64,000 nucleotides of DNA, from NCBI GenBank assembly GCA_019234295.1, contig JAFALK010000018.1, forward strand, positions 1 through 64,000, written 5' to 3'. Below are positions 38,601-51,810 of the stretch, piece by piece (the stretch's first letter is position 1; each line of letters opens with the position of its first letter). This stretch comes from Roseateles sp. GTDB taxonomy: Bacteria > Pseudomonadota > Gammaproteobacteria > Burkholderiales > Burkholderiaceae_C. The notes under the pieces are model-generated. The model ran no database searches and was not told the origin of the DNA. It was given only the letters and a program-made list of their open reading frames with translations. The translations under genes were made by a program, and so were the position numbers.

Positions 38601-39546
38601 GGCTGAACAAGGGGTCGCGGCCGTGGACGAAGGTATTTCGAAGGCGAAGTCGGCAGGTCAATGGCTGAAGGCGGCCCGTCAGGAGCGTGGCTTGCATATC
38701 GCTGCACTTGCGGCATTGCTGAAGGTGCCGCAAGCCAAGCTGGAAGCCCTGGAAGCAGACCGTTATGCCGATCTCCCAGATGCCACTTTCGCGCGGGCCC
38801 TGGCCAAGGCCGTGTGCCGCACGCTCAAGGTCGATGCCGCGCCGGTCATGGAACTGCTGCCCCGCGGAGACGGCCATGAACTCCACGTCTCCCTAGGCAT
38901 CAACGAGCCTTATCGCGAGACGAGTCGCCAGGGCGATGGGTTCTCGGCGCAATGGTTACAAAAGCCTGTGGTCTGGGGCGCGGGCCTGCTGGTGCTGGCG
39001 TCAGTGGGTATCTACGAGATGCCGGCGGGCTGGCTGGAGCGCGCGCCCGCAGCGTCAGTGCCTGGGACGGCTTCCGTGGCGGCTTCCGTGCCGGCTTCGG
39101 AGTCGGTGCTGCTGGCAGCGCCTGCTCCGATGGCCAGTGAAGCGCAGGCTGAGATTTCCGTGCCGGCTGCCTCTTCGCTGACGCCTGCGTCGCCGCATGT
39201 GGATGCGCCCATCTCGGCTCCGGCGCCGGCTCCCGTGGCTGCAGCAGCGAGCGTGGCCCCCAAGTTGCTGCCCGTGGCGGCAAGCCCGGCTTCCGCACCG
39301 GCTGCTGGCGAACTGACTCTTGCGCTGAAGATGTCGGCCCCTTCTTGGGTCGAGGTGGTCGACGCGCGCGGCCAGACCCTTATTTCCCGGACCGTTCCCG
39401 GGGGCGAAGAGGCGAGTCTGAGCGGCGCAGCCCCGCTCAAGGTGAAAATCGGCAATGTCGCCGGCACTCAGCTGCTGGTTCGCGGCAAGCCGGTGGACCT
39501 GCCCTCGCAGGCCAAGGACAATGTGGCCCGGCTCGAGTTGAACTGA
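38593..39546 (+). CDS. RodZ-like helix-turn-helix membrane protein
   Basis: 317 residues. Cytoplasmic HTH (about 20-85, [20 protein letters not shown]), one membrane segment (about 121-138, [16 protein letters not shown]), an Ala/Pro/Ser-rich periplasmic linker and a C-terminal DUF4115 domain (about 235-317). RodZ links MreB to the membrane; beta homologues here are often only labelled HTH domain proteins. ATG 38593 overlaps the pilW stop. Confidence 0.85.
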   Translation: MTEAEQGVAAVDEGISKAKSAGQWLKAARQERGLHIAALAALLKVPQAKLEALEADRYADLPDATFARALAKAVCRTLKVDAAPVMELLPRGDGHELHVSLGINEPYRETSRQGDGFSAQWLQKPVVWGAGLLVLASVGIYEMPAGWLERAPAASVPGTASVAASVPASESVLLAAPAPMASEAQAEISVPAASSLTPASPHVDAPISAPAPAPVAAAASVAPKLLPVAASPASAPAAGELTLALKMSAPSWVEVVDARGQTLISRTVPGGEEASLSGAAPLKVKIGNVAGTQLLVRGKPVDLPSQAKDNVARLELN

Positions 39547-39554
39547 GTTTTTCC

Positions 39555-40829
39555 ATGATCGATCTGAATTCGATGGCCGAGGAGGCCATCGCGGCGGCAC
39601 GTCCCGCCGGGCGCCGCTCGCGCCAGGCCCGTGTAGCCTGGGGCTCGCGCGTGGTCACCATTGGCGGCGACGCGCCGGTGCGCGTGCAGTCCATGACCAA
39701 CACGGACACGGTGGATGTGATAGGCACGGCCATCCAGGTCAAGGAGCTGGCCGTCGCCGGCTCCGAGCTGGTCCGCATCACCGTCAACACGCCCGAGGCC
39801 GCCGAGGCGGTGCCGCACATTCGCGAGCAGCTCGACCGCATGGGCATCGACGTGCCTCTGGTGGGCGACTTCCACTACAACGGCCATCGCCTGCTGAGCG
39901 AGTACCCAGCCATGGCCCAGGCCCTGTCCAAGTACCGGATCAACCCCGGCAATGTGGGCAAGGGCGACAAGAAGGACCGCCAGTTCGCCATGATGGTCGA
40001 GGCTGCGATGAAGTACGACAAGGTCGTGCGCATTGGCGTCAACTGGGGCAGCCTGGACCAGGAACTGCTGGCGTCCATGATGGACGAGAACGCCCAGCGC
40101 CAAGAGCCCTGGGACGGCCAGCAAGTCATGTACCAGGCGCTGATCCAGTCGGCGCTGAGCTCGGCCGAATATGCCCGTGAGCTCGGGCTCAATCCCGACA
40201 ACATCATCATCAGCTGCAAGGTCAGCGGCGTGCAGGACCTGATCTCGGTCTACCGCGCCCTGGCCAAGCGCTGCAACTACGCTCTGCACCTGGGCCTGAC
40301 CGAAGCGGGCATGGGCACAAAGGGCACTGTGGCCTCGAGCGTGGCCCTGGGCATCCTTGCGCAGGAAGGCATCGGCGACACGATTCGCGTCTCGCTCACG
40401 CCGCAGCCCGGCGAGTCGCGCACGCAGGAGGTCGTCGTGGCGCTGGAGATCCTGCAATCGCTGGGCCTGCGCCATTTCAATCCGAGCGTCACCGCCTGCC
40501 CCGGCTGCGGCCGTACAACAAGCACCACGTTCCAGGAACTGGCCAAGCAGATCGACGACCATCTGCGCGCCAACATGCCGGTCTGGCGTGCCAAGTATCC
40601 GGGCGTGGAGAACATGAAAGTGGCCGTGATGGGCTGCATCGTCAACGGCCCAGGCGAGAGCAAGCATGCCGACATCGGTATCAGCCTGCCGGGCACGGGC
40701 GAGGCGCCGGCGGCGCCCGTCTTCATTGACGGACAGAAGGCCCTGACGCTTCGCGGCGAGAACATCGCCGCCGAATTCCACGCGCTGGTCGAGAACTACA
40801 TCGAGAAGCGCTTCGGCGCTCCTGTCTGA
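39555..40829 (+). CDS. ispG: 4-hydroxy-3-methylbut-2-enyl diphosphate synthase (flavodoxin)
   Basis: 424 residues, the longer beta form. TIM-barrel N-terminus with [11 protein letters not shown]; iron-sulfur Cys in [11 protein letters not shown] and [11 protein letters not shown]. It makes HMBPP in the MEP isoprenoid pathway, to which dxr and uppS at the far end of the window also belong. It lies 8 bases after the rodZ-like stop. Confidence 0.97.
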   Translation: MIDLNSMAEEAIAAARPAGRRSRQARVAWGSRVVTIGGDAPVRVQSMTNTDTVDVIGTAIQVKELAVAGSELVRITVNTPEAAEAVPHIREQLDRMGIDVPLVGDFHYNGHRLLSEYPAMAQALSKYRINPGNVGKGDKKDRQFAMMVEAAMKYDKVVRIGVNWGSLDQELLASMMDENAQRQEPWDGQQVMYQALIQSALSSAEYARELGLNPDNIIISCKVSGVQDLISVYRALAKRCNYALHLGLTEAGMGTKGTVASSVALGILAQEGIGDTIRVSLTPQPGESRTQEVVVALEILQSLGLRHFNPSVTACPGCGRTTSTTFQELAKQIDDHLRANMPVWRAKYPGVENMKVAVMGCIVNGPGESKHADIGISLPGTGEAPAAPVFIDGQKALTLRGENIAAEFHALVENYIEKRFGAPV

Positions 40830-40834
40830 AGTCC

Positions 40835-42139
40835 ATGAGTGAAAAGAAGTTAACGGTCCTTCAAGCCGTGAAGGGCATGAACGACATCTTGCCGCCGGAA
40901 AGCGCGCGCTGGGAATGGCTGGAGGCCCGCATGCGCAGCGTACTGCAGCGCTACGGCTACCAGAACGTGCGCACGCCTATCGTCGAGCCGACGGCACTGT
41001 TCGTGCGCGGCATCGGCGAGGTGACCGACATCGTCGAGAAGGAGATGTACGCGTTCGAGGACCGTGCCGACAAGCATGGCCAGGCCGAGCATCTGGCGCT
41101 GCGTCCGGAGATGACGGCCGGTGTCGTGCGCGCCATGATCGAACACTCTTTCCTGCGTGATTCGGGCCGCCGCCTCTACTACTTCGGCCCGATGTTCCGC
41201 CGCGAGAAGCCGCAAAAGGGCCGTTACCGCCAGTTCCACCAAATGGGCATCGAGGCCCTGGGTTTCTCGGGCCCGGACGTGGACGCCGAAGTGATCCTGC
41301 TGGGCAACCGCTTGCTGTGCGAGCTGGGCCTTGTCGAGGGCGATCATTTCCGCCTGGAGCTCAACTGCCTGGGCTCGCCCGAGGAGCGTCGCGCCCACCG
41401 CGAAGCGCTGATCAAGCACCTGGAGCTCCACGTCGACCTGCTCGACGAGGACGGCAAGCGGCGCATGCACAGCAACCCGCTTCGCGTGCTGGACACCAAG
41501 AACCCAGCGCTTCAGGACATGGCCAACGCAGCGCCCAGGCTCCTGGACTTCCTCGGCGAGGCCTCGCTGGCGCACTTCAATGGCGTGCGCGCCATCCTCG
41601 ACGCCGCCGGCGTCAAGTACACGATCAACCCCCGCCTGGTGCGCGGCCTGGACTACTACAACCTGACCGTCTTCGAGTGGATCACCGACAAACTCGGCTC
41701 CCAGGGCACGGTCTGTGGCGGCGGGCGCTACGACGGCCTGATCGAGCAACTCGGCGGCAAGCCGACGCCGGCGGTGGGCTTTGGCATGGGCCTGGAGCGC
41801 ATGCTGCTGCTGCTGGAAGAGGTGGGCGCAATGCCCGCCGCTCCGGTGCCCGACGTCTACGCCGTCGTTCCCTCGGCCACCGGCCTGCCGCAGGTGATGG
41901 CAGCGCTCGATCAGCTTCGCGCGGCCGGCGTCTGCGTGCTGATGCACCCGGGCCAGTCGAGCATGAAGTCGCAGTTCAAGAAGGCGGATGCCTCCGGCGC
42001 CGCCTGGGCGCTGATCTTCGGCGAAGACGAACTGGCCCGTGGCGAGGTCGGCTTGAAGCCGCTGCGCGAGCAGGGCGAGCAGCTTTACCTGCCGCTTGGC
42101 TCTGTGGGCGAATGGGCTGGGCGACTGACACAGGCCTGA
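40835..42139 (+). CDS. hisS: Histidyl-tRNA synthetase
   Basis: 434 residues, class II aminoacyl-tRNA synthetase. Motif 2 ([20 protein letters not shown]), the histidine motif [15 protein letters not shown], and motif 3 [10 protein letters not shown] are all present; an anticodon-binding domain covers about 335-434. The start lies 5 bases after ispG. Distinct from the paralogous HisZ at 49235. Confidence 0.97.
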   Translation: MSEKKLTVLQAVKGMNDILPPESARWEWLEARMRSVLQRYGYQNVRTPIVEPTALFVRGIGEVTDIVEKEMYAFEDRADKHGQAEHLALRPEMTAGVVRAMIEHSFLRDSGRRLYYFGPMFRREKPQKGRYRQFHQMGIEALGFSGPDVDAEVILLGNRLLCELGLVEGDHFRLELNCLGSPEERRAHREALIKHLELHVDLLDEDGKRRMHSNPLRVLDTKNPALQDMANAAPRLLDFLGEASLAHFNGVRAILDAAGVKYTINPRLVRGLDYYNLTVFEWITDKLGSQGTVCGGGRYDGLIEQLGGKPTPAVGFGMGLERMLLLLEEVGAMPAAPVPDVYAVVPSATGLPQVMAALDQLRAAGVCVLMHPGQSSMKSQFKKADASGAAWALIFGEDELARGEVGLKPLREQGEQLYLPLGSVGEWAGRLTQA

Positions 42140-42181
42140 CCCGGCCATAATCGCGGCTTTGCCGCATTTCCAAGATATCTC

Positions 42182-42841
42182 ATGGCGTCGCATCTCGATC
42201 TCGAAGAACAAGAACAGTTGGACCAGCTCAAGGCCTTCTGGAAGCAGTGGGGCAACCTGATCACGTGGGTGATCACGATCTGCCTGGCCAGCTTTGCCGC
42301 TTGGCAGGGCTGGAATCGCTGGCAGAGCAGTCAGGCCACCAAGGCCGAGAGCATCTATACGGTCGTGCAGGCGGCGGTCCAGGCCGGCGATCTGGCCAAG
42401 GCCGACGCTGCGGTCAAGGACCTCCAGGGCCTGTCTGGCACGAGCTTTGCCGCCCAGGGCGTGCTGCTGGTTGCCAAACTCCAGTTCGAACAGGGCAAGG
42501 TCGATGCCGCCAAGGCAAGCCTGAACTGGGTGATCCAAGAGGGCAAGCTGGCTGAGGTGCGCGACATCGCACGCCTGCGCCTGTCCGGCGTGTTGCTCGA
42601 CGAGAAGAAGTACGACGAAGCGGGCAAGCTGCTCGACGCTGTCGCCACGCCCGAATTCGCGGCCCTGGTGGCTGATCGCCGCGGCGACATGCTGGTGCTG
42701 CAGGACAAGGGCGCGGAAGCCCGTGCCCAGTACGAGAAGGCTTACGCCGGCATGGGCAAGACGGTCGAATACCGTCAGTTGATCCAGGCCAAGCTGGCCC
42801 GCCTCGGCGTGGCCGTCGGCGGCGAGGAGGCCGCCAAATGA
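42182..42841 (+). CDS. YfgM-like membrane-anchored TPR protein
   Basis: 219 residues. A cytoplasmic N-terminus (MASHLDLEEQEQLDQLKAFW), one membrane helix (about 23-40) and a TPR-containing periplasmic part match YfgM/UPF0070, a SecYEG- and PpiD-associated chaperone encoded between hisS and bamB in many proteobacteria, as here. A CATAAT box precedes it. It overlaps bamB by 4 bases (ATGA). Confidence 0.88.
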   Translation: MASHLDLEEQEQLDQLKAFWKQWGNLITWVITICLASFAAWQGWNRWQSSQATKAESIYTVVQAAVQAGDLAKADAAVKDLQGLSGTSFAAQGVLLVAKLQFEQGKVDAAKASLNWVIQEGKLAEVRDIARLRLSGVLLDEKKYDEAGKLLDAVATPEFAALVADRRGDMLVLQDKGAEARAQYEKAYAGMGKTVEYRQLIQAKLARLGVAVGGEEAAK

Positions 42842-43953
42842 GGTTTGCGCTCCCCCTGATCGCGGCGGGCCTGATGGCTGGTTGCTCCCTGTTTGGCTCG
42901 GGTGATGCGCCCAAGCCTGCCGCGCTCGAATCCGGCATCGGCGCTGCAAACGCCAAGATCGTGTGGAAGGCGCAGATCGATGCGCCGTCCTTCCCGATCC
43001 AGGCCGCCGCGCGTGGCGAGCAGTTCGTGGTGGCTGGCAATGACGGCGTGGTTCAGGGCCTTTCGGCCAAGACTGGTGCCGTGCAATGGCGTGTGGACGT
43101 GGGCCGCAAGTTGAGCGCCGGCGTGGGCAGCGATGGTCGCACGGCCGCCGTGGTCACGCGCGACAACGAACTCGTGGCCATTACCGGTGGCAAGGTCGCC
43201 TGGAAGAAGCCGCTGGGCACCATCGTCATCGCCGCACCCTTCGTGGCGGGCGAGCGAGTGTTCGTGGTCAGCGTCGATCGCACTGTGTTTGCCTTCGACG
43301 CGATCGACGGCTCCAAGCTCTTCGAGATGAAGCGTCCCGGCGATGCGCTGACGCTGTCCAAGGCTGGCGTGATCGGTGCCTACCAGGACACCCTGGTCGT
43401 CGGCCAGGGCCAGCGCCTCGCGGGCCTGGACCCGCTCAAGGGGCTGGTGCGCTGGGAGGCCAGCCTGGCTAATCCGCGCGGCACTAACGAGGTCGAGCGC
43501 CTGGCCGACCTCGTCGGCCCGGCCTTCCGCCAAGGCACCACCATTTGCGCGCGCGCTTTCCAGTCTGCCGTGGGCTGCGCCAACGCCGACCGTGGCGCTC
43601 CCCTCTGGATGCGCAATACCTCTGGTGCCGAAGCGATCGGCGGCGATGCCGAGCAAGTCTATGCCGCTGACGCAAGCGATCGCCTCTCGGCCTACAAGCT
43701 CGCTAACGGCGATACGGCCTGGCTGGCCGAGCAATTCCTCAACCGCAAGCTGAGCGCGCCGCTGGGCTTTGCGGGTGCGGTGATGGTCGGTGACTTCGAG
43801 GGCTATCTGCACTTCCTGGATCCCAAGTCGGGCAAGACCGTGGCGAGGGTGCAGACCGATGGCTCGGCCATCGCGCAAGTGCCCGTGCAGCTGGACGGCA
43901 CGGCCCTCGTGATCACGGCCAAGGGCGGTATCTATGCCGTCCGCAAGGACTGA
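42838..43953 (+). CDS. bamB: Outer-membrane assembly lipoprotein BamB
   Basis: 371 residues. Lipobox LMAGC (C16) and an eight-bladed PQQ-like beta-propeller with repeated GxLxALDxxxGxxxW-type blades (AKTGAVQWRVDVG, DPLKGLVRWEASL). It supports BamA in barrel assembly; bamD lies at 31565. It is coupled to the YfgM-like gene and followed 12 bases later by der. Confidence 0.93.
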   Translation: MRFALPLIAAGLMAGCSLFGSGDAPKPAALESGIGAANAKIVWKAQIDAPSFPIQAAARGEQFVVAGNDGVVQGLSAKTGAVQWRVDVGRKLSAGVGSDGRTAAVVTRDNELVAITGGKVAWKKPLGTIVIAAPFVAGERVFVVSVDRTVFAFDAIDGSKLFEMKRPGDALTLSKAGVIGAYQDTLVVGQGQRLAGLDPLKGLVRWEASLANPRGTNEVERLADLVGPAFRQGTTICARAFQSAVGCANADRGAPLWMRNTSGAEAIGGDAEQVYAADASDRLSAYKLANGDTAWLAEQFLNRKLSAPLGFAGAVMVGDFEGYLHFLDPKSGKTVARVQTDGSAIAQVPVQLDGTALVITAKGGIYAVRKD

Positions 43954-43965
43954 AGCAAGGACCGA

Positions 43966-45297
43966 ATGAAACCCGTTCTTGCGCTCGTCGGCCGGCCCAA
44001 TGTGGGCAAGTCGACCCTGTTCAACCGGCTGACCAAGAGCCGCGATGCCATCGTGGCCGATTTCGCCGGCCTCACGCGTGACCGCCATTACGGTGACGGC
44101 CGCCTCGCCGATCGCGAGTTCATCGTCATCGACACCGGCGGCTTCGAGCCCGACAGCACCACCGGCATCGTCAAGGAGATGGCCAAGCAGACCCGCCAGG
44201 CCGTGGCCGAGGCTGACGTGGTCATCTTTGTCACTGACGTGCGCATGGGCCTTTCGGGCCAGGACGCCGACATCGCCCGCTATCTGCGCCAGGCCAACAA
44301 GCGCATCCTTCTGGCGGTGAACAAGGCCGAAGGCATGAGCGACTCGCCCCTGCTGGGCGAGTTCCATGAGCTTGGCCTGGGCGAGCCGCATCCGATCTCG
44401 GCCGCGCATGGCCAGGGCATTCGCAGCCTGCTGGAGGCCGCGCTCGAGCCCTTCGATTTCGAAGCAGACGAGGATGCGGCCGAGGACGACGGTGTCATCC
44501 GCCTCGCTGTGGCCGGCCGCCCGAATGTAGGCAAGAGCACCCTGATCAACACCTGGCTCGGCGAGGAGCGCCTCGTAGCCTTCGACATGCCGGGCACCAC
44601 GCGCGATGCCATCAGCGTCGATTTCGAGCGCAACGGTCAGCGCTTCAAGCTGATCGACACGGCCGGCCTGCGTCGCAAGGGCAAGGTCTTCGAGGCCATC
44701 GAGAAATTCTCGGTTGTCAAAACCCTGCAGGCCATCGCCGACGCCAACGTGGTGCTTCTCCTGCTGGACGCCACGCAAGGTGTGTCGGATCAGGACGCCC
44801 ACATCGCCGGCTACATTTTGGATTCCGGTCGCGCCGTGGTGCTGGCCGTGAACAAGTGGGACGCGGTGGACAGCTACCAGCGCGAGCAACTTCAGCGCTC
44901 GATTGAGCAGCGCCTGGCTTTCCTGAAATTCGCTCCCATCCACAACATCTCGGCGCTCAAGCGTCAGGGCTTGGGCCCGCTGTGGGGTGGATTGGCCGAT
45001 GCGTATGCCTCGGCCTACAAGAAGATGACCACGCCAGTGCTGACCCGCCTGATCCACGAGGCCGTGCAGCATCAGACGCCCAAGAAGAGCGGCCACTACC
45101 GGCCGAAGCTTCGCTATGCGCACCAAGGCGGCATGAACCCGCCCATCGTCGTCGTGCATGGCAACTCGCTGGACGGCGTGACGGATGCCTACAAGCGCTA
45201 CCTCGAAGGCCGCATCCGCGCGCACTACAAACTCGTGGGGACGCCGCTGAAGATCGAGATGCGATCCTCGGCCAACCCCTTCGACGACAAGGACTGA
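43966..45297 (+). CDS. der: Ribosome-biogenesis GTPase Der (EngA)
   Basis: 443 residues. Two GTPase domains, each with a P-loop (GRPNVGKST near 8-16 and near 184-192), DTGG/DTAG switches and NKAE/NKWD, followed by a KH-like C-terminal domain (about 350-443). It acts in 50S assembly. A hairpin terminator follows at once. Confidence 0.97.
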   Translation: MKPVLALVGRPNVGKSTLFNRLTKSRDAIVADFAGLTRDRHYGDGRLADREFIVIDTGGFEPDSTTGIVKEMAKQTRQAVAEADVVIFVTDVRMGLSGQDADIARYLRQANKRILLAVNKAEGMSDSPLLGEFHELGLGEPHPISAAHGQGIRSLLEAALEPFDFEADEDAAEDDGVIRLAVAGRPNVGKSTLINTWLGEERLVAFDMPGTTRDAISVDFERNGQRFKLIDTAGLRRKGKVFEAIEKFSVVKTLQAIADANVVLLLLDATQGVSDQDAHIAGYILDSGRAVVLAVNKWDAVDSYQREQLQRSIEQRLAFLKFAPIHNISALKRQGLGPLWGGLADAYASAYKKMTTPVLTRLIHEAVQHQTPKKSGHYRPKLRYAHQGGMNPPIVVVHGNSLDGVTDAYKRYLEGRIRAHYKLVGTPLKIEMRSSANPFDDKD

Positions 45298-45315
45298 CCC
45301 GCATCAGCGGGTTTT
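45297..45315 (+). terminator. Terminator after der
   Basis: ACCCGC (45297-45302) pairs with GCGGGT (45307-45312) around ATCA and ends in TTTT. It begins at the der stop and separates the long upstream series from hfq. Confidence 0.8.
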
Positions 45316-45385
45316 CCCGATCAGTCTGGCCGCCCTGTGATAAGGTGCGGCTTCAGCCCACATCATCCAACACGGAGTCAATATC

Positions 45386-45631
45386 GTGAGCAATAAAGGT
45401 CAACTCTTGCAAGACCCCTTCCTGAATCTGCTTCGCAAGGAGCACGTGCCGGTGTCCATCTACCTGGTCAACGGCATCAAGCTGCAGGGGCACATCGAGT
45501 CCTTCGACCAGTACGTCGTGCTGCTGCGCAACACGGTGACTCAAATGGTCTACAAGCACGCCATCTCCACGGTGGTTCCGGGCCGCGCGGTGAACTTCCA
45601 CGCCGCTGAGGGCTCGGGCGACGCCGCCTGA
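45386..45631 (+). CDS. hfq: RNA chaperone Hfq
   Basis: 81 residues, GTG start behind CGGAGTCA. The Sm1 motif ([21 protein letters not shown]) and Sm2 motif with [10 protein letters not shown] are complete; the C-terminal tail is short as in other betaproteobacteria. It pairs small RNAs with messages. hfq-hflX-hflK-hflC is a conserved order. Its own promoter probably lies in 45316-45385. Confidence 0.97.
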   Translation: MSNKGQLLQDPFLNLLRKEHVPVSIYLVNGIKLQGHIESFDQYVVLLRNTVTQMVYKHAISTVVPGRAVNFHAAEGSGDAA

Positions 45632-45672
45632 ACCTGAGCTCAGGGGTCCTTGGCGACCCCCGCAACAACAAC

Positions 45673-46881
45673 TTGAGTTCCTCTTCTCAACAAGTCGCGC
45701 CGCCGCCCAATGAGGCGGCGCGCGCCATTCTCGTGGGCGTGGAGTTCTCGCGCGGCTCGCGCGCGGATTCGGGCTTCGACCCCACGCTGGATGAACTGGC
45801 CCTGCTGGCCGAATCCGCGGGCGACACCACCGTGGCCCGCGTCGTCGTGAAGCGCCAGGCTCCCGATGCCGCGCTCTTCATCGGCTCAGGCAAGGTCGAC
45901 GAGATCAAGCTTCTGGTCCAGACCCACCAGGCCCACACGGTCTTGTTCGACCAGGCGATCTCGCCGGCCCAGCAGCGCAATCTCGAGCGCGAGCTCGGCG
46001 TGCCCGTGGCCGACCGCACTGCGCTCATCCTCGAGATCTTTGCCCAACGCGCCCAGAGCCACGAAGGCAAGCTGCAGGTCGAGCTGGCACGTCTTCAGTA
46101 TCTGGCCACGCGCCTGGTGAGGCGCTGGAGCCACCTGGAGCGCCAGAGTGGCGGCATCGGCATGCGCGGCGGCCCTGGCGAAGCCCAGATCGAGCTGGAC
46201 CGTCGCATGATCGACGACCGCATCAAGACCACCAAGGAGCGGCTCAAGAAGGTCCAGAAGCAGCGCGCCACCCAGCGCCGCGGCCGCTCGCGCAATGGTG
46301 TGTTCCGCGTCTCGCTGGTCGGCTACACCAACGCCGGCAAGTCCACGCTATTCAACGCGCTGGTCAAGGCACGCACCTATGCGGCGGACCAACTCTTTGC
46401 CACGCTCGATACGACCACACGCTCGCTCTACCTCGAGCAGGCTGGCGCGAGCGCCTCGCTGTCCGACACGGTCGGCTTCATCCGCGATCTACCCCACAAG
46501 CTTGTCGAGGCCTTTAAGGCGACGCTGCAGGAGGCCACGGATGCCGACCTCCTGCTGCACGTCGTCGATGCGGCCTCGCCGCAGCTGGAGGAGCAGATGG
46601 CTGAGGTCGAGCGCGTGCTCGAGGAAATCGGCGCCCAGCACATCCCGCAGGTCTTGGTCTACAACAAGCAGGACATGCTCGAGCAGGACCAGCGCCCGCG
46701 CACTAACCCCGACTGGATCGAACGCGACGGGCGCAAGACGCCCCGCGTCTTCGTCAGCGCGCTCGAAGGGCAGGGCCTGGACCTGCTGCGCGAACAGATC
46801 GCGCTGGCCATGCAGGCCGAGCCTGCGCCCGAACCTCTTGAGTACGATCCGCGCATGCACAATCCCGCGCTGAGTTCATAA
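45673..46881 (+). CDS. hflX: Ribosome-splitting GTPase HflX
   Basis: 402 residues. An N-terminal HflX domain, a helical linker (ERLKKVQKQRATQRRGRSR) and a G domain with GYTNAGKSTLFNAL and DTVGFIRDLP. It rescues stalled ribosomes. The start is uncertain: TTG 45673 has no clear ribosome-binding site, and the gap to hfq has a palindrome (45633-45644) and a hairpin (45643-45660), so coupling or another start is possible. Confidence 0.93.
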   Translation: MSSSSQQVAPPPNEAARAILVGVEFSRGSRADSGFDPTLDELALLAESAGDTTVARVVVKRQAPDAALFIGSGKVDEIKLLVQTHQAHTVLFDQAISPAQQRNLERELGVPVADRTALILEIFAQRAQSHEGKLQVELARLQYLATRLVRRWSHLERQSGGIGMRGGPGEAQIELDRRMIDDRIKTTKERLKKVQKQRATQRRGRSRNGVFRVSLVGYTNAGKSTLFNALVKARTYAADQLFATLDTTTRSLYLEQAGASASLSDTVGFIRDLPHKLVEAFKATLQEATDADLLLHVVDAASPQLEEQMAEVERVLEEIGAQHIPQVLVYNKQDMLEQDQRPRTNPDWIERDGRKTPRVFVSALEGQGLDLLREQIALAMQAEPAPEPLEYDPRMHNPALSS

Positions 46882-46886
46882 ACGAG

Positions 46887-48068
46887 ATGAGCATGAACAC
46901 TTTCAAGGCCCTTGCCGGCCGCATCTTCAACAATCGCAACGATGGCCCGCCCGACCTCGATGAGCTCTGGCGTGACTTCAACCGCAAGCTCTCGGGTCTC
47001 TTTGGGGGCAAGGGCGGACGCGGGGAGGGCGGAGACGGCCCTCCCGACATGAAGGGTGCGGGCGTCGGCGCCGGCCTGGTGGTCGGCCTCGTCGCGTTGG
47101 TGTGGCTGGGCAGCGGCGTGTATGTCGTTCAGGAAGGTCAGCAGGCGGTCGTCACGAGCTTCGGCGAGTACAGCAAGACCGTCAACGCGGGCTTCCAGTG
47201 GCGCCTGCCCTATCCGTTCCAGGCGCATGAGATCGTGGCCTACTCCAAGCTGCAGCAGGTCGACGTGGGCGGCCTGTCGGTGGTGCCGGCAACGGGCCTG
47301 CGCGACTCCTCGATGCTCACGCACGACGAGAACATCGTGGACATCCGCTTCACCGTGCAGTACGTGCTCAAAGACGCGCGCGACTACCTCTTCGAGAACG
47401 CCCAGCCCGACGACGCCGTTCGCCTGGCGGCCGAATCGGCTGTGCGCGAGGTCGTGGGCCGCAGCACCATGGACTCGGTCCTCTATGAGCGGCGCGATGC
47501 CATCGCGGCCGAGGTGTCGCGCTCGGTGCAGACGCAGCTCGATCGCCTCAAGGCCGGCATCCAGGTCAAGAACGTCAACGTCCAAGGCGTTCAGGCGCCC
47601 GAGCAGGTCCAGGCAGCCTTCGACGACGCCTTCAAGGCCAGCCAGGACCGCGAGCGCGCCAAGAACGAGGCCCAGGCCTATGCCAACAAGGTCATCCCTG
47701 AGGCCCAGGGCACGTCGGCGCGCCTGCACGAGGAGGCCGAGGGCTACAAGGCCAAGGTGATCGGCACGGCCGAGGGCGATGCGCAGCGCTTCAAGAGCGT
47801 GCTGGCCGAATACCAGAAGGCCCCCGCGGTGACGCGCGACCGCCTCTACATCGACACCATGCAGGAGGTCTACTCCAACGTCAGCAAGGTCATGGTCGAC
47901 AGCCGCAGCGGCTCCAACCTGCTCTACCTCCCGCTGGACAAGCTGATCCAGTCGGGCGGCAGTGTGACGGCCAGCCCTCCGGTGGCCGTCAGCTCGCCGG
48001 ACCCGGCCACGTCGGCCGCCAACGACCTGCGCTCGCGCGACAGCCTGCGCAGCCGCGACGGCCGCTGA
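46887..48068 (+). CDS. hflK: HflK, subunit of the FtsH-regulating membrane complex
   Basis: 393 residues. A Gly-rich cytoplasmic N-terminus (about 25-50), one membrane helix (about 58-78) and an SPFH/band-7 domain. It forms the HflKC cage around FtsH and limits proteolysis. The start has two nearby methionines (MSMNTF). hflC follows after 18 bases. Confidence 0.95.
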   Translation: MSMNTFKALAGRIFNNRNDGPPDLDELWRDFNRKLSGLFGGKGGRGEGGDGPPDMKGAGVGAGLVVGLVALVWLGSGVYVVQEGQQAVVTSFGEYSKTVNAGFQWRLPYPFQAHEIVAYSKLQQVDVGGLSVVPATGLRDSSMLTHDENIVDIRFTVQYVLKDARDYLFENAQPDDAVRLAAESAVREVVGRSTMDSVLYERRDAIAAEVSRSVQTQLDRLKAGIQVKNVNVQGVQAPEQVQAAFDDAFKASQDRERAKNEAQAYANKVIPEAQGTSARLHEEAEGYKAKVIGTAEGDAQRFKSVLAEYQKAPAVTRDRLYIDTMQEVYSNVSKVMVDSRSGSNLLYLPLDKLIQSGGSVTASPPVAVSSPDPATSAANDLRSRDSLRSRDGR

Positions 48069-48086
48069 ACGGGGAGACACGAGAAC

Positions 48087-48983
48087 ATGAACCGCATCAT
48101 CTCCACCGTCATCGTCGCGCTGCTCGCCTTCATGCTGATCAGCTCCACCGTCTTCGTCGTCGACCAGAAGCAGTACGCAGCCGTGTACATGTTCGGCGAG
48201 ATCAAGGAAGTCGTCACCAAGCCGGGTCTGAAGTTCAAGCTGCCGCTGGTCCAGAGCGTGGTGACGCTTGATCGCCGCATCCAGACGCTTGACAGTCCCG
48301 AATCCAAGCCAATTTTCACAGCCGAGAAGAAGAGTCTCGTGATTGACTGGCTTGTCAAGTGGCGCATTGCCGATGCGCGCCAGTTCATCCGCAACAGCGG
48401 CGGCGGCACCGATGCCATGCGCACCGTGGACAACCGCCTCTCGCCCGTGGTGCAGGCCGCCTTCAACGAGGAAGTGACCAAGCGCACGGTCCTGGCCGTG
48501 CTCGCCACCGAGCGCGAGAACGTCATGCAGGATGTGCGAAAGCGCCTGGACGACGAGGCCAAGCAGTTCGGCATCGAGGTCATCGACGTGCGCATCAAAC
48601 GCGTGGACTTCTCGGCCAACATCACCGAGGCCGTCTATCGCCGCATGCAGGCCGAGCGCCAGCGCGTGGCCAATGAAGCCCGCTCCACCGGCACGGCCGA
48701 AGGCGAGAAGATCAAGGCCGATGCCGAGCGACAGCGCACCGTCATCCTGGCCGAAGCCTATCGTGATGCCCAGCGGATTAAGGGCGACGGCGATGCCAAG
48801 GCATCGGCCCTGTACGCCGAGTCCTTCGGCCGCGACCCCGCCTTCGCCCAGTTCTACCGCTCGCTCGACGCCTACCGCGCTGCATGGCGCAACAAGGGCG
48901 ACGTGATGGTCGTGGACCCGAACAGCAGCGAGTTCTTCAAGGCCATGCGCGGCGGTGGCCCCGCACCGGCGCCGCACAAGTGA
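48087..48983 (+). CDS. hflC: HflC, partner of HflK
   Basis: 298 residues. N-terminal membrane anchor (about 3-23) and an SPFH domain; long helices such as MQAERQRVANEARSTGTAEG. It partners HflK. Its stop overlaps the DUF2065 start (GTGA). Confidence 0.95.
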   Translation: MNRIISTVIVALLAFMLISSTVFVVDQKQYAAVYMFGEIKEVVTKPGLKFKLPLVQSVVTLDRRIQTLDSPESKPIFTAEKKSLVIDWLVKWRIADARQFIRNSGGGTDAMRTVDNRLSPVVQAAFNEEVTKRTVLAVLATERENVMQDVRKRLDDEAKQFGIEVIDVRIKRVDFSANITEAVYRRMQAERQRVANEARSTGTAEGEKIKADAERQRTVILAEAYRDAQRIKGDGDAKASALYAESFGRDPAFAQFYRSLDAYRAAWRNKGDVMVVDPNSSEFFKAMRGGGPAPAPHK

Positions 48984-49168
48984 GCGACAAGCTACTCCTG
49001 GGGCTGGGCCTCGTGCTGCTGATTGAAGGGCTGCTGCCCTTCTTCAGCCCCGGCGGGTGGCGCCAGATCTTTACGCGCGTGCTGGCCATGACCGATGGCC
49101 AAGTGCGCTTCATGGGCCTGGCCAGCATGCTGGCAGGACTCGTGATCTTGTTGGTGCTTGTTGACTGA
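48980..49168 (+). CDS. DUF2065 (YjeT-like) small membrane protein
   Basis: 62 residues with two membrane helices (about 2-20 and 43-61). It starts at GTG 48980, sharing four bases with the hflC end. The family is usually found right after hflC in proteobacteria and its role is unknown. Confidence 0.85.
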   Translation: MSDKLLLGLGLVLLIEGLLPFFSPGGWRQIFTRVLAMTDGQVRFMGLASMLAGLVILLVLVD

Positions 49169-49200
49169 GCGTCTTGGGTCGGGTGTCCGGGTAAGCCCGG

Positions 49201-49206
49201 TACAAT
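49201..49206 (+). promoter_or_regulatory. -10-like TACAAT before hisZ
   Basis: TACAAT, 29 bases before ATG 49235. An in-frame ATG at 49205 would fall in this box, which supports the later start. No clear -35. Confidence 0.45.
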
Positions 49207-49234
49207 GCCGTTTTTAACCGCCTCCCAGCCGCCC

Positions 49235-51776
<2,542 letters not shown>

Positions 51777-51810
51777 ATCAACGCAAGCACTGACAGAGGA
51801 GACCCTCCAT

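Noticed and set aside
42775-45225. 816-codon minus-strand frame opposite bamB and der
   Set aside because: Shadow of two well-identified genes, with no recognisable domain or promoter.
45633-45660. Palindrome and hairpin between hfq and hflX as a terminator
   Set aside because: No T run follows, and hflX follows immediately; it could instead affect translation.
46659-48977. 772-codon minus-strand frame opposite hflX, hflK and hflC
   Set aside because: Same GC-bias effect; His/Val/Leu-rich composition typical of antisense frames.
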